Below are positions 1 through 9,032 of a stretch of 64,000 nt of DNA, piece after piece. The position numbers were made by a program, and so were the translations under genes. This DNA comes from Bacteroidota bacterium (GTDB lineage Bacteria; Bacteroidota; Bacteroidia; Chitinophagales; Chitinophagaceae). The stretch is from positions 25,541 to 89,540 of the forward strand of contig JAEYWX010000005.1 in assembly GCA_023428755.1 (NCBI GenBank), in the 5' to 3' direction. Positions within the stretch are counted from its first letter, which is position 1. Every line of letters begins with the position of its first letter. The notes beneath the pieces were generated by a model. The model had not been told where the DNA came from. It did not search any database and saw nothing but the letters and a program-made list of their open reading frames with translations.

Positions 1-711
1 AATGCCTGATGATGAGTAGTTTTCAAACTCGTTTTTTGTAATGGCTTTGAATTGTACTTCATCACCGGCTTTTAACAAAAACGGGCTTGGTCTGTCTGCA
101 TCAAATAACTGCAACGCTGTTCTGCCAATAATATTCCAGCCGCCGGGTGTTGCAAACGGATAAATGCCTGTTTGATTTCCTGCAATGGCAACAGTGCCGG
201 GGGGAACACTTAACCGTGGTTTTATTTTTCGATTTGTGATCAATCGTTCATCCACAGTTCCCATGTAAGGAAAGCCGGGTGTAAAACCGATCATGAATAC
301 ATGATAGGTTTTGTTGGTATGCAGTTGAATAATGTCATCAATGGAAAGTTGCAGTGATGTGGAAAGTTCCTGCAGGTCGATGCCCATTGTTTCATCATAA
401 CAAACCGGAATTGTTGTCACTGGTTTTTCTTCAACTGCATCAACTGTGATTGGTTGTTTTTGTAAGATGTTTTTCAGTTGATCAATTACTGTTGCTGCAA
501 TTGTGGCTTCGTTGTTTTTCAGTTGAACAGGATCATAACATACGACCAGTGAATTGTAAGCAGGTACGGTTTCAATCAATCCAATGAAGGGATGTTGTTC
601 GATCAACAGTTTTGCACGCATCACCCGTTCATGAATACTGCGTTCAATGGTTGTTCCAAATGAAAGCAGTACCATCGATTCGTTAACGGGTATGTAAGTA
701 ACATCCTGCAT
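1..711 (-). CDS. pxpB: 5-oxoprolinase subunit PxpB (KipI-like), partial at 3' end
   Basis: The reverse strand is open from an ATG at 711 to the window edge (237 codons), so the C-terminus is missing. The translation starts MQDVTYIPVNESMVLLSFG and carries the family hallmark GFTPGFPYMG in the middle and GGWNIIGRT near the visible end. Both belong to the PxpB/KipI/allophanate hydrolase subunit 1 family. PxpB works with PxpA and PxpC in the ATP-dependent opening of 5-oxoproline to glutamate in the cytoplasm. PxpC and PxpA would be expected just beyond the left edge on the same strand. The gene follows pyk on the same strand, but a strong hairpin at 743-765 separates them, so it is probably transcribed on its own. 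Confidence 0.88.
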   Translation of the reverse strand, partial: MQDVTYIPVNESMVLLSFGTTIERSIHERVMRAKLLIEQHPFIGLIETVPAYNSLVVCYDPVQLKNNEATIAATVIDQLKNILQKQPITVDAVEEKPVTTIPVCYDETMGIDLQELSTSLQLSIDDIIQLHTNKTYHVFMIGFTPGFPYMGTVDERLITNRKIKPRLSVPPGTVAIAGNQTGIYPFATPGGWNIIGRTALQLFDADRPSPFLLKAGDEVQFKAITKNEFENYSSSGI

Positions 712-742
712 GAGCAATGAAAATACAAAATCGGGAAACACA

Positions 743-765
743 AACGCCCCGTAAAACGGGGCGTT
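743..765 (-). terminator. Rho-independent-type hairpin after pyk
   Basis: A perfect 10-bp stem (AACGCCCCGT / ACGGGGCGTT) with a 3-nt AAA loop on the plus strand. Read on the minus strand it follows the pyk stop by about 25 nt and runs into a T-rich stretch. It separates pyk from pxpB. Confidence 0.75.
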
Positions 766-788
766 GCAAAGTATTTGTAGCGATGTGA

Positions 789-2282
789 TTATTCTACCAC
801 TGTAATTTTAATCAGGTTGGTTGGTAAATGCAGGTGTACCGGTGTACTGCCTGTGTTTACTGCAATGTCGCCTGTTTGTACAAAACCACGCTCTTTTAAA
901 ATGTTGATCTGGTCTGCAATGATATCATCCACGCTGATCTCTTCTGAATAATAAAATGCACGAACGCCCCAGCTTAAACTCAATTGATTTACTAAAGTTC
1001 TTTCTTTTGTAAAAATGAACAACGGCGATTTCGGACGGAAGCTGCTCAGCATAAATCCGGTGTATCCGCTCAACGTCATACCGATCAATGCTTTTGCATT
1101 CACATCTTTTGCAATTTCGCAGGCGTTGTAGCAGATCGCATCACTCAGGAACGAAGGAGAGTGGGGTTGCGGTTTCAGATCTTCTTCACGATCGTAACGA
1201 TAGTATGAGCTTCCTTCCACTTCTTCAATAATTTTTACCATGGTTTCAACTACCAGCGATGGATGATTACCGGTTGCGGTTTCTCCACTCAACATCACCG
1301 CATCAGCACCTTCCAGTACCGCATTGGCAACGTCGGTAATTTCACTGCGGTTTGGTTTCACACGGTCGATCATACTTTCCATCATCTGTGTTGCCACGAT
1401 CACCGGCTTTGCACGATGGATACATTTCTTGATAATGTCTTTCTGGATCAACGGTACTTGTTCTACCGGAAGCTCCACACCCAAATCACCACGAGCCACC
1501 ATGATGCCATCGCTTTCGATAATGATGTCACGGATGTTGGCAACCGCTTCAGGCTTTTCAATTTTTGCAATGATCTTGATCTTGCTCTTGCGTTCATCCA
1601 GCTTGTTGCGGAGAATGATAATGTCTTTTACGTTGCGTACAAACGAAAGTGCCACCCAATCAAGCTCCTGTTCAATGATGAAATCAAGATCGGCCAGGTC
1701 TTTATCAGTTAAAGCAGGCAATGAAATTTTTGTATCGGGTAAGTTGATACCTTTTTTGGAAGAAAGACGTCCGCCCAATGTAACCTGCACCTGTACATCT
1801 TTTTCACGGGTAATGCCAACAACTTTTACTTCCAGTTTTCCATCATCGATCAAAATAATATTTCCGGGCTTCACATCTTTATGCAAATCGGGATACGATA
1901 CATAAATGCGGTCTTTGGTGCCAATCAATTTTTCATTGGTGAAAGTTAGAATATCACCCTCTGCTACATCAATACCGCCGCCTTCCATTTCACCTACACG
2001 AAGTTTGGGGCCCTGCAGATCGCCAAGGATGGCAATGTTGTACGGTTCGTTTTTATTGATGTTGCGGATATGTTCAATGATTTGTGCTTTATCGGCATGT
2101 GCACCATGTGAAAAGTTGAGACGAAATACATTTACACCGGCACGCACCAGCTCTAATAATTTTTCGTATGTATCGCAGGCAGGTCCAACAGTAGCCACAA
2201 TTTTGGTACGGTGGCCCATGTGTTTTTTTCCTGCTTCTTTATCCATTTCGGTGTGCAAATATTTTGAAACTGACTTCGACAT
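789..2282 (-). CDS. pyk: Pyruvate kinase
   Basis: Transfers phosphate from phosphoenolpyruvate to ADP, the last step of glycolysis, in the cytoplasm. The 497-aa product has the full family length. It shows RTKIVATVGPA near residue 25, NFSHG near 57, the metal- and PEP-binding VARGDLGVELP near 265, MMESMI near 300 and MLSGETATG near 330, followed by the C-terminal domain. An ATG start at 2282 leaves a short N-terminal extension before the barrel. It lies about 85 nt behind pfkA on the same strand, so the two probably form a glycolytic operon, with the hairpin at 743-765 closing it. Confidence 0.97.
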   Translation of the reverse strand: MSKSVSKYLHTEMDKEAGKKHMGHRTKIVATVGPACDTYEKLLELVRAGVNVFRLNFSHGAHADKAQIIEHIRNINKNEPYNIAILGDLQGPKLRVGEMEGGGIDVAEGDILTFTNEKLIGTKDRIYVSYPDLHKDVKPGNIILIDDGKLEVKVVGITREKDVQVQVTLGGRLSSKKGINLPDTKISLPALTDKDLADLDFIIEQELDWVALSFVRNVKDIIILRNKLDERKSKIKIIAKIEKPEAVANIRDIIIESDGIMVARGDLGVELPVEQVPLIQKDIIKKCIHRAKPVIVATQMMESMIDRVKPNRSEITDVANAVLEGADAVMLSGETATGNHPSLVVETMVKIIEEVEGSSYYRYDREEDLKPQPHSPSFLSDAICYNACEIAKDVNAKALIGMTLSGYTGFMLSSFRPKSPLFIFTKERTLVNQLSLSWGVRAFYYSEEISVDDIIADQINILKERGFVQTGDIAVNTGSTPVHLHLPTNLIKITVVE

Positions 2283-2366
2283 AGTCTGAAAGTTTGGGTG
2301 GTTAATGTAATCGTTATGTGTTTGGCGTTGCGGCCTGTTTCTATCGAAAAAAATACGAGAGTGTTT

Positions 2367-3350
2367 TTAACTGGCCAGGATCTTTACAATCTTCATCCAC
2401 TCATCGCTGATGCGTTGTTTTGCTTTCACCGCTTTATCCAGCGGTGTAAAATGAAGTTTGTTATTCATGATACCGATCATGGTATTGTGTTTGCCTTCGA
2501 TCAATGCATCAACTGCGGCATAACCCAACCGGCTTGCGATCAAACGATCCAGGCAGGTAGGGGAACCTCCCCGTTGAATATGTCCCAGGATACAAACACG
2601 TGTATCAAGATGTGGTAAACGTTGCTTGATGATAGTGGCCACTTCGTTAGCACCACCTGTTTCATCACCTTCTGCCACCACAATCATGTTCACCAGTTTT
2701 TTACGACGCTCTTTTTCTTCCAGCGAATCAACAACCAATTCAAGATCAGTTTTTGTTTCAGGAATTAAAATATGTTCAGCACCGGTAGCAATACCACTGT
2801 GTAGTGCAATATAACCTGCATCACGCCCCATCACTTCAATAATAAAAAGACGGTCGTGTGCATCGGCTGTATCACGAATTTTATCGATGGCTTCCACTGC
2901 TGTATTCACCGCCGTATCAAATCCAATGGTAAAATCGCTGCCGGCAATATCTTTATCAATGGTGCCGGGCAAACCAATACAGGGAATATCGTGTTCGTTT
3001 GAAAACTTTTGTGCGCCACGGAAGCTTCCGTCGCCGCCGATAATTACCAATCCATCGATTCCGTGCTTCTTGAGATTATCAAATGCTTTTTTACGGCCAG
3101 ACGGTTCAAAGAATTCTTTACTGCGTGCTGTTTTTAGAATAGTTCCTCCACGTTGAATAATGTTGGCTACGCTGCGGCTGTGCATGGGAACAATGTCATC
3201 ATCGATCATTCCCTGGTATCCACGCATAATACCAAATACTTCCATATTGTGATAGAGGCTTGTACGTACAACAGCTCTGATGGCTGCATTCATTCCGGGC
3301 GAATCGCCACCAGAAGTTAAAACGCCAATCTTCGTTACTTTTTTGCTCAT
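2367..3350 (-). CDS. pfkA: ATP-dependent 6-phosphofructokinase
   Basis: Phosphorylates fructose 6-phosphate to the 1,6-bisphosphate, the committed step of glycolysis. The 327-aa protein has the PfkA pattern: TSGGDSPGMNAAIR at the N-terminus, GGDGSFRGA near residue 105 (glycine rather than aspartate in GGDGS points to ATP, not pyrophosphate, as donor), GTIDKDI near 131 with both catalytic aspartates, MGRDAGY near 175, and IQRGGSPTCLDR near 261. The usual asparagine of GTIDND is lysine here, a small deviation between two intact aspartates. The start is an ATG at 3350. It is the first gene of a probable pfkA-pyk operon. Confidence 0.96.
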   Translation of the reverse strand: MSKKVTKIGVLTSGGDSPGMNAAIRAVVRTSLYHNMEVFGIMRGYQGMIDDDIVPMHSRSVANIIQRGGTILKTARSKEFFEPSGRKKAFDNLKKHGIDGLVIIGGDGSFRGAQKFSNEHDIPCIGLPGTIDKDIAGSDFTIGFDTAVNTAVEAIDKIRDTADAHDRLFIIEVMGRDAGYIALHSGIATGAEHILIPETKTDLELVVDSLEEKERRKKLVNMIVVAEGDETGGANEVATIIKQRLPHLDTRVCILGHIQRGGSPTCLDRLIASRLGYAAVDALIEGKHNTMIGIMNNKLHFTPLDKAVKAKQRISDEWMKIVKILAS

Positions 3351-3632
3351 TATTAATCAATTAGTCATTCAGGTGTTCGGAAAGCGATCGTCGTTTTCAG
3401 TGAGTACCTGTTTTAACGAAGGGCCAAAAATAAGGAAATGCCATGATAACGCTTGTTCGCTGATGGTTTTCAAACGTTTGCAGCGCAATGAATTAACAGC
3501 AATCGGTCTTTTGCGGTTAGCCGATGCCTTTATTTGTACTGAAAATAAGATTTGCGAACGATTGCCACCGGAATCAGTTGTATTGAATTGATTTTTAATA
3601 ACAGGTTTCAATTCATTTCTTATATTCAGTTT

Positions 3633-4529
3633 ATGAAAGTGTTTGTAACCGGTGCAAACGGACTTTTGGGTCAACATCTCATTCGCCAGTTGGTGGATGA
3701 AGGAAAATTTTTGATCCATGCTGCGGGCAAAGGGCCCAGCCGGTTGTCGTATGGCGAAAAAAATGGAGTGACCTATCACCAGCTTGATCTGACCAATTTC
3801 AAGAAGTCGCAGCAGCTGGTTGAAAAAATTTCGCCCCATATTCTCATTCATGCTGCCGCCATTACACAACCCAACGATTGTGCCGCTGATAAAACCACTT
3901 GCTGGAAAACAAATGTGGGGGCTACCAGAACGTTGTTGAAAGCTGCACAAAAAGCAAAATCCTATTTCATTTACATCAGTACCGATTTTGTGTTTGATGG
4001 AAAGGAAGGACCTTACGATGAAACGGCCACACCCAATCCCATTAACGATTATGGCGAGAGCAAACTGCTGGCCGAAGAAATGGTGGAGATGAGTAGTTTG
4101 CATTGGGCCATTGTGCGTACGGTTTTGGTATATGGCGGAAAAGTGCCCGGCGGCCGTCCCAATTTTATTCAATGGGTGAAGGATAAACTCACAGCCGGTG
4201 AAACCATACGGGTAGTGGATGATCAGTTTCGAACACCTACGTATGTTGAAGACCTGGCGAAAGGTATTTTACTGGTATTGATGAAACATGCAAAAGGCGT
4301 GTATCATATTTCCGGAAAAGAAATGTGCACGCCTTATCAATTAGCCGTAACAGTTGCTGATCTGTTGCAACTCAATCCGGCGCAGATTCAACCAGTCACC
4401 GCTGCCACTTTTCAGGAGCCTGCCAAACGTCCACCGAAAACAGGGTTTATTATTACCAAAGCAGTAAAAGAACTGGGGTATGTGCCGGTAAAACTGGAAG
4501 ATGGATTGAAGCGGGTGTTTGGCGTTTAG
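3633..4529 (+). CDS. NAD(P)-dependent sugar-nucleotide reductase-like protein (RmlD/SDR family)
   Basis: The frame is open from 3552, but the ATG at 3633 puts the nucleotide-binding strand MKVFVTGANGLLGQ exactly at the N-terminus, as usual for extended SDR proteins, giving 298 aa. Features: glycine-rich VTGANGLLGQHL, ISTDFVFDG after the fourth strand, the catalytic YGESK (Tyr-x3-Lys) and the C-terminal FRTPTYVEDLAKGI. These match the RmlD (dTDP-4-dehydrorhamnose reductase) branch. No other rhamnose or sugar-nucleotide genes are nearby, so the substrate cannot be assigned. The gene diverges from pfkA and is followed 30 nt later by the CHAD gene. Confidence 0.85.
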   Translation: MKVFVTGANGLLGQHLIRQLVDEGKFLIHAAGKGPSRLSYGEKNGVTYHQLDLTNFKKSQQLVEKISPHILIHAAAITQPNDCAADKTTCWKTNVGATRTLLKAAQKAKSYFIYISTDFVFDGKEGPYDETATPNPINDYGESKLLAEEMVEMSSLHWAIVRTVLVYGGKVPGGRPNFIQWVKDKLTAGETIRVVDDQFRTPTYVEDLAKGILLVLMKHAKGVYHISGKEMCTPYQLAVTVADLLQLNPAQIQPVTAATFQEPAKRPPKTGFIITKAVKELGYVPVKLEDGLKRVFGV

Positions 4530-4559
4530 CAACAGTTTTTTTCTCACACAAACTATACT

Positions 4560-5354
4560 ATGAGTGAGCTGAAAGCATATACCGGTAAGCAATTGCAGAC
4601 AGCAATTGAAATGTTGCAGGCGTTTACACCGGGTGCTGATGCCGAAATCATTCATCAGCTACGGGTAAGCCTCAAAAAAATTAAAGCGGTACTTGTTTTC
4701 TTATCTACACTTCATCCTGAAAAGGCAAAAAAGATCCGTAAAAAAGTGCAGGTTGTTTTTCGTGCAGCCGGTTCGGTGCGGGAAGCACAGTTGCAGTTAC
4801 AATGGTTAAGAAAAAAACGATACGTTCATTTGATCGAAGCTGCACAACTGGAACAAAAAATTAGCGAAGATGAAGCGTTGTTGCAGTTACACAAAGAACA
4901 CTATCAAGACTTGCTCGCATCCGTTGCTGAAGATTTGCGAAAGTTGGTGCGCAAAGTAAAGCAGGAACGTGTAACAGACTATGCAGAAAAGTTGAAAGAA
5001 ACGTTACAACAGCAATTACAACATGCTGTAAAGGAAGAATGGCATGCGTTACGAAAGTTGATCAAGCAAATGCTGTATGCCCATCACTGGTTGAGCGAAC
5101 AGGAGAAATTAAAGATCATGCCTGTTCTTTCGTATCATGTATTTGATCAGTTGCAGGAACAGATCGGCGCCTGGCACGACATGGTTGATCTGCAGCAATG
5201 GTTAACCGATCAACAATTTTTCCTGCAACACGAGCCATCTGTTAAACAACAGGGCACGAAAGCATCCGCACAACTGCAAACGACTCTTTTACTGCAGGAG
5301 CAGGCCGTGCTGCGTCAATTGCTGGCAATAAAAAAGCCGGTCAAACAAAATTGA
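4560..5354 (+). CDS. CHAD domain protein
   Basis: A 264-aa, highly helical, lysine- and glutamine-rich protein. The motif IHQLRVSLKKIKAVLVFL near residue 30 is the signature of the CHAD (conserved histidine alpha-helical) domain, and further His/Arg-rich helices follow (for example ending GAWHDMVDLQQWL). CHAD domains bind polyphosphate and are known on polyphosphate granules or fused to CYTH phosphatases; no CYTH domain is present here. Start is an ATG 30 nt after the upstream reductase, suggesting co-transcription. The terminator hairpin at 5336-5363 overlaps its last codons. Confidence 0.85.
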   Translation: MSELKAYTGKQLQTAIEMLQAFTPGADAEIIHQLRVSLKKIKAVLVFLSTLHPEKAKKIRKKVQVVFRAAGSVREAQLQLQWLRKKRYVHLIEAAQLEQKISEDEALLQLHKEHYQDLLASVAEDLRKLVRKVKQERVTDYAEKLKETLQQQLQHAVKEEWHALRKLIKQMLYAHHWLSEQEKLKIMPVLSYHVFDQLQEQIGAWHDMVDLQQWLTDQQFFLQHEPSVKQQGTKASAQLQTTLLLQEQAVLRQLLAIKKPVKQN

Positions 5355-5363
5355 TCGACCGGC
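5336..5363 (+). terminator. Hairpin overlapping the CHAD stop codon
   Basis: GCCGGTC and GACCGGC form a perfect 7-bp stem with a 14-nt loop that contains the TGA of the CHAD gene, followed by a T-rich run. The neighbouring gene converges on it, so it ends the plus-strand transcript. Confidence 0.6.
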
Positions 5364-5382
5364 TTGTTTCAATGTTTATTTT

Positions 5383-6294
5383 TTATTTCAACGGAAGGAA
5401 AACTTCCGCCATCATACATCGTGCACTTCCGCCGCCATTGGTTTCAATTGTTGTAAGATCGGAGTGGATGATAGGATTGTAGCTTTCGAGTTTCTTTACC
5501 TGCGCTGCAGTTAAAACATTGTAAGCCTGGCTGCTCATGACAATATAACGCTGACCGTTTTTGTTTTGTAACTGCAACATATTGCCTGCAAAGCGGTTCA
5601 TTTGCCCGTATGAAATTTCGATGATCTCTTTTCCGCTGTCAACGATTGTATCAAATAAATGATCACGTTCAACTACATCACGAATACTGTCTAAGCAAAT
5701 CACTACATACTGATCGGCTACACACATCATCACATTGGTGTGATAAATTTCGCCACCGTTTTCATCTACACTGTGAAAGCTGCAAGGCGTGTATTTCATT
5801 TTGCTGCACCATTCTTCAAACACCGATTTATCGGTACGGGGCGACAGGCAGGCGTACGCTATTTTTTTATCTCTGTCTAATACCATGCTGCCTGTACCTT
5901 CCAAAAAATGATTGTCGTTTTCTTTTGCTGTAAAATCAATTTGATTTTTTACTGCAAACTTTGAAGTGATCGTATCCAATACATGTTGTTTGCGTTCTGC
6001 TCTTCTGTTTGTTGCATACATGGGATACAGCACAATGCTTCCATCCTGGTGAAAACTGATCCAGTTGTTAGGGAAGATGCTGTCGGGTGTATGTGGTACC
6101 GGTGTATCGTTTACCACCGTTACATCAATACCGGCCGCAGTTAATTTTTGTACAAAGCCATCAAATTCTGCTTCGGCTTTTTGCTGTGCATTTTCATTGC
6201 TGCCTTGTTGCTGAAATGCATTGTTTACTGCTGTTTCGGCATTGAAATCAAAGGCAACGGGTTTGATCATTAATATGTGTGAGGTTGTTTGCAT
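5383..6294 (-). CDS. CtlX-type citrulline/arginine hydrolase (amidinotransferase fold)
   Basis: A 303-aa protein of the guanidino-modifying superfamily: MQTTSHILMIKPVAFDFN at the start, FPNNWISFH near residue 95, LEGTGSMVLD near 155, IYHTNVMM in the middle and the C-terminal nucleophile segment GGGSARCMMAEVFLP. This layout fits the CtlX family (citrulline utilisation hydrolase) or a dimethylarginine-hydrolase-like enzyme that removes the ureido or guanidino group in the cytoplasm. The start is an ATG at 6294. Upstream lies an AT-rich spacer with the palindrome CTAATTTGAAAATTAG. The next gene upstream on the same strand is another member of the same superfamily, so the two may work on related substrates. 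Confidence 0.85.
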   Translation of the reverse strand: MQTTSHILMIKPVAFDFNAETAVNNAFQQQGSNENAQQKAEAEFDGFVQKLTAAGIDVTVVNDTPVPHTPDSIFPNNWISFHQDGSIVLYPMYATNRRAERKQHVLDTITSKFAVKNQIDFTAKENDNHFLEGTGSMVLDRDKKIAYACLSPRTDKSVFEEWCSKMKYTPCSFHSVDENGGEIYHTNVMMCVADQYVVICLDSIRDVVERDHLFDTIVDSGKEIIEISYGQMNRFAGNMLQLQNKNGQRYIVMSSQAYNVLTAAQVKKLESYNPIIHSDLTTIETNGGGSARCMMAEVFLPLK

Positions 6295-6364
6295 TAAAAC
6301 TAATTTGAAAATTAGATAATTTACGAATTTGAAAATGGGCTGTTGCTTATTGCAAATTCATTAC

Positions 6365-7879
6365 TTATAACTTATCTCTCAACAAAGGCATACTCATACA
6401 ATGGCTGCCACCTCTTGCTCTTGACAGTTCGGCACTTGGTAATAAGATCAGGGTATTTTCGATTGTTTCGGGATCAACGCCATTTTCAAATTGTTCAAAT
6501 GCTTCTGTAGTGGTGAGTACATTGAACCCAGCTTCTTTGAATGCTTCAGCCGTTTTATCATTGCGGTCGTAACCGATCACAACTCCTTCTTTAATGGCCA
6601 CCACATTGCAACTGTCGGTCCATTGTTCACGCTCATCGTGTGGAAATACATTGTTGCCGCTGTAAATAATTTTTACATCAGTTGGTTCAACGCCAAAATC
6701 TTCAATACTGATTTGCCGTAACAACGATTCAATGCCTGATACCATTTGCGGCACACTGTAATCTCTTGTGCGGATGTAGGGTTCATTGGCAGGTTTGCGG
6801 AACTGAAGAATTTCTACCTGCTCCATTTCCAGTTGACGGGGATTGTGCGACAGTTTGTTCACGTAACTATGGCGGCTGATGTGCTCTGCTTTTAAAATGC
6901 GTTCGCTGAAACGGCCATACAATACCCACACATTTCGTTTTACCTGTGTAAAAATGGTATCGATATGCATTTGTGCACGGTTCTTCGGAATTTTTACAAC
7001 CGATATTTTTTCAATACCCAATGCTTCATTGCTGAAAAGCGTATGAACAATTTCATTTACCGCACTGCTGCTGGTACGTATGCTGCAGCCGATCACAAAA
7101 TGTTTGGGATGGATCATCATTACATCGCCACCTTCAATGGTAATAATGCGGTGTTTACGTTCTTCTTCTTCGTACAAAAAGAAATCACTCTCTTCAATGA
7201 TCTCCATTACTTTTTGCGGTTCATCTTTGAAGAAGTAATACAACGATAAGAATTTGGTGAGCAGCGATTCTCTTCTACGTGCAACAGTTGCCATGCGACT
7301 CAGCAGAATATGGTCTTTCACCATAATGCCGATATCACGGGTGAAAATAAAGTTGGGAATAGGAGGGAAGATGTATTGATCTTCCTGTGTGCCCATTGCT
7401 TCGGCCGGTAAAATACCGGTGATGAATATTTTAGCCAGCAGTGCCGCATCATGAATGTTTTCCAGTTTCTGCTGGATCACATAACTCGATTCTTCGTACG
7501 AACAAATCGCTGAGATGAGCCGCAGTTTTACTTTTTCATCTTTGATTATTTCAGCCAGCAGTTGTTGTGTGTCCAGCACTTTATCGCTGTTGAAATATTC
7601 GTCTTTGCCGGGAATATAGCACCATGATTTTTTTTCTTCGTCGGCCGTTTGCTGGTAGTTGTTAATGTAGTTTGCTTTTTCCCTGTCGAGAAAATACAGG
7701 AGGAGTTTTACATAATGATTGTACTCTTTCTGCATTTTGTTGAGATGTACAATGTCATCGTAGAGGTTGTCAGCAAAGGTGCCGGGTATAATTTTGCCGA
7801 TACCGCCATCGGGACTGTGAATGACTAATTTTCGCAAACGTCCTAATTCGTTTTCAACGTAATAATTATGTTGAGGCAT
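6365..7879 (-). CDS. Arginine deiminase-like protein
   Basis: The 504-aa product from the ATG at 7879 (a TTG at 7900 is possible but less likely) carries the arginine deiminase motifs. These are FTRDIGIMV (substrate-binding segment), EGGDVMMIHP, MHIDTIFTQV (the catalytic HxD) and the C-terminal GGSHCMSMPL with the nucleophilic cysteine. Arginine deiminase converts arginine to citrulline and ammonia. The protein is about 100 residues longer than classical ArcA, mainly through a helical insert after the first strand; such long forms are plausible for Bacteroidota but were not compared here. No arcB or arcC is adjacent. The CtlX-like gene follows on the same strand. Confidence 0.82.
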   Translation of the reverse strand: MPQHNYYVENELGRLRKLVIHSPDGGIGKIIPGTFADNLYDDIVHLNKMQKEYNHYVKLLLYFLDREKANYINNYQQTADEEKKSWCYIPGKDEYFNSDKVLDTQQLLAEIIKDEKVKLRLISAICSYEESSYVIQQKLENIHDAALLAKIFITGILPAEAMGTQEDQYIFPPIPNFIFTRDIGIMVKDHILLSRMATVARRRESLLTKFLSLYYFFKDEPQKVMEIIEESDFFLYEEEERKHRIITIEGGDVMMIHPKHFVIGCSIRTSSSAVNEIVHTLFSNEALGIEKISVVKIPKNRAQMHIDTIFTQVKRNVWVLYGRFSERILKAEHISRHSYVNKLSHNPRQLEMEQVEILQFRKPANEPYIRTRDYSVPQMVSGIESLLRQISIEDFGVEPTDVKIIYSGNNVFPHDEREQWTDSCNVVAIKEGVVIGYDRNDKTAEAFKEAGFNVLTTTEAFEQFENGVDPETIENTLILLPSAELSRARGGSHCMSMPLLRDKL

Positions 7880-8330
7880 AAAGTAATATTTAAATGACAA
7901 GTGTTTTGTAATTGAATGTAGTGAAAACTGAAAATTGTTTAACGGTTTGTTTATACTGCAACAGACGCAAACGTTAAAACAGCGAACACAAGTTCACAGT
8001 AAACAAAATTGGAAAGAAAAGAATTAGTAATCGGGCAGGCTGCCTTCACCTGCAGCGATCAGGTTAAGGAAATACGGCAGCAAATTCTTTGTAGTGATAT
8101 GTTTATGTAAAAACATACTGCAAGATAGGGAAAAGAGTTGTGAATAGTGAGTAGCCATTGGAGAGTAGTGAGTGCCGGGCTTCAAAATACTGATCGCCCG
8201 TCGTATGTAGTTCATCGGCTGTGAACATTATGGAGCGGAGAGATTGATTATCCCCTCTTGGGAGGGGAAGTCAGGGTGTTACACAGAAAGCCGTTAAAAG
8301 GGGGGGGTGCTGAAAGATTGGTAATACTTT
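7880..8330. other. Intergenic spacer with repeat debris
   Basis: I see no convincing gene in this 451-bp spacer. It holds a degenerate array built on the word gtgagtag (about 8138-8173) and a perfect 6-bp stem CCCCTC-TTGG-GAGGGG at 8252-8267. A run of eight G follows near 8299. The promoter for the arginine deiminase-like gene should lie at its left side. Confidence 0.6.
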
Positions 8331-8939
8331 CTACGCTTTATGCTCAATCCCAATCAACTCAAAAAAATCCTGCTCATTCATTTCTTTTACTTCTCCCGGT
8401 TTCAAATCACGCAGTTTTAAATTGCCAATGGAAACACGGATCAAACGCAGACAGCGACGGTTGATGGCCATGCACATTTTACGCACCTGGTGAAATTTTC
8501 CTTCGGTTAATGTGATGAGCAACCAGCTATGCGGGTATTGCTGGCGGGTATCTTCCATGTGCGGACAAATCATTTGTACATCTGTAACAAGTTCAACAGC
8601 CGTAGGAACGGCCACATAATCCTGCCCGTCTTTCACTGTAATGGTAACGCCGGTGCGTAACCGTTGCAGCAATTCATCAGTTACCACATTGTTCACCATC
8701 ACCAGGTAGCTGCGTTCGTGTTTCTTCTTTGGATCAAACAGCAATCGTGTCACATTTTTATTGGTAGTGAGTAACAGCAAACCTTCCGAATAATTATCCA
8801 ATCGGCCAATGGCATGTGTGCCCTCCGGAAAATCAAAATCAAGATCGCCCAGCAACCGCACCTCATGCGAACTGATGAACTGCGAAACCATATTGTATGG
8901 TTTGTTGATGATGAAATAGCGATGTGGGGAAGTTGACAT
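8331..8939 (-). CDS. rRNA pseudouridine synthase, RluE/RluB family
   Basis: Makes pseudouridine in large-subunit rRNA. The 202-aa form begins at the ATG at 8939 (MSTSPHRYFIINKPYNMVS); an upstream TTG is possible. HAIGRLDNYSEGLLLLT near residue 55 contains the catalytic aspartate, and GKFHQVRKMC plus HRC/RLIRVSIG near the C-terminus are typical of the RsuA/RluB/RluE group. There is no S4 domain, and the short length and absence of S4 favour RluE, which modifies U2457 in E. coli. On the same strand it follows the CrtA-like gene, with a long inverted repeat between them (8968-9032). Confidence 0.88.
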   Translation of the reverse strand: MSTSPHRYFIINKPYNMVSQFISSHEVRLLGDLDFDFPEGTHAIGRLDNYSEGLLLLTTNKNVTRLLFDPKKKHERSYLVMVNNVVTDELLQRLRTGVTITVKDGQDYVAVPTAVELVTDVQMICPHMEDTRQQYPHSWLLITLTEGKFHQVRKMCMAINRRCLRLIRVSIGNLKLRDLKPGEVKEMNEQDFFELIGIEHKA

Positions 8940-8967
8940 TGTAATAGGCTGCAAGATTACGGCTTTT

Positions 8968-9032
8968 GCTGTTAGACCTATAAGGTTTGCCGGGCTGTAT
9001 TGCTGTGCTGCAAACCTTATAGGTCTAACAGC
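8968..9032. repeat. 23-bp perfect inverted repeat with 19-nt loop
   Basis: Positions 8968-8990 (GCTGTTAGACCTATAAGGTT...) are the exact reverse complement of 9010-9032. The right arm contains the last codons and the TAA stop of the CrtA-like gene on the minus strand, so the element may also act as its terminator and as a barrier ahead of the pseudouridine synthase gene. From general familiarity, AGACCTATAAGGTTT-type palindromes recur in spacers of Bacteroidota genomes. Confidence 0.85.

Noticed and set aside
3369..4172. Minus-strand frame of 267 codons over the reductase gene
   Set aside because: It is antisense to a clear SDR gene, has no domain, and its codons look like a mirror of the coding strand.
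8024..8215. Short minus-strand frame of 63 codons in the 7.9-8.3 kb spacer
   Set aside because: It overlaps a degenerate repeat array and shows no domain, signal peptide or coding character.
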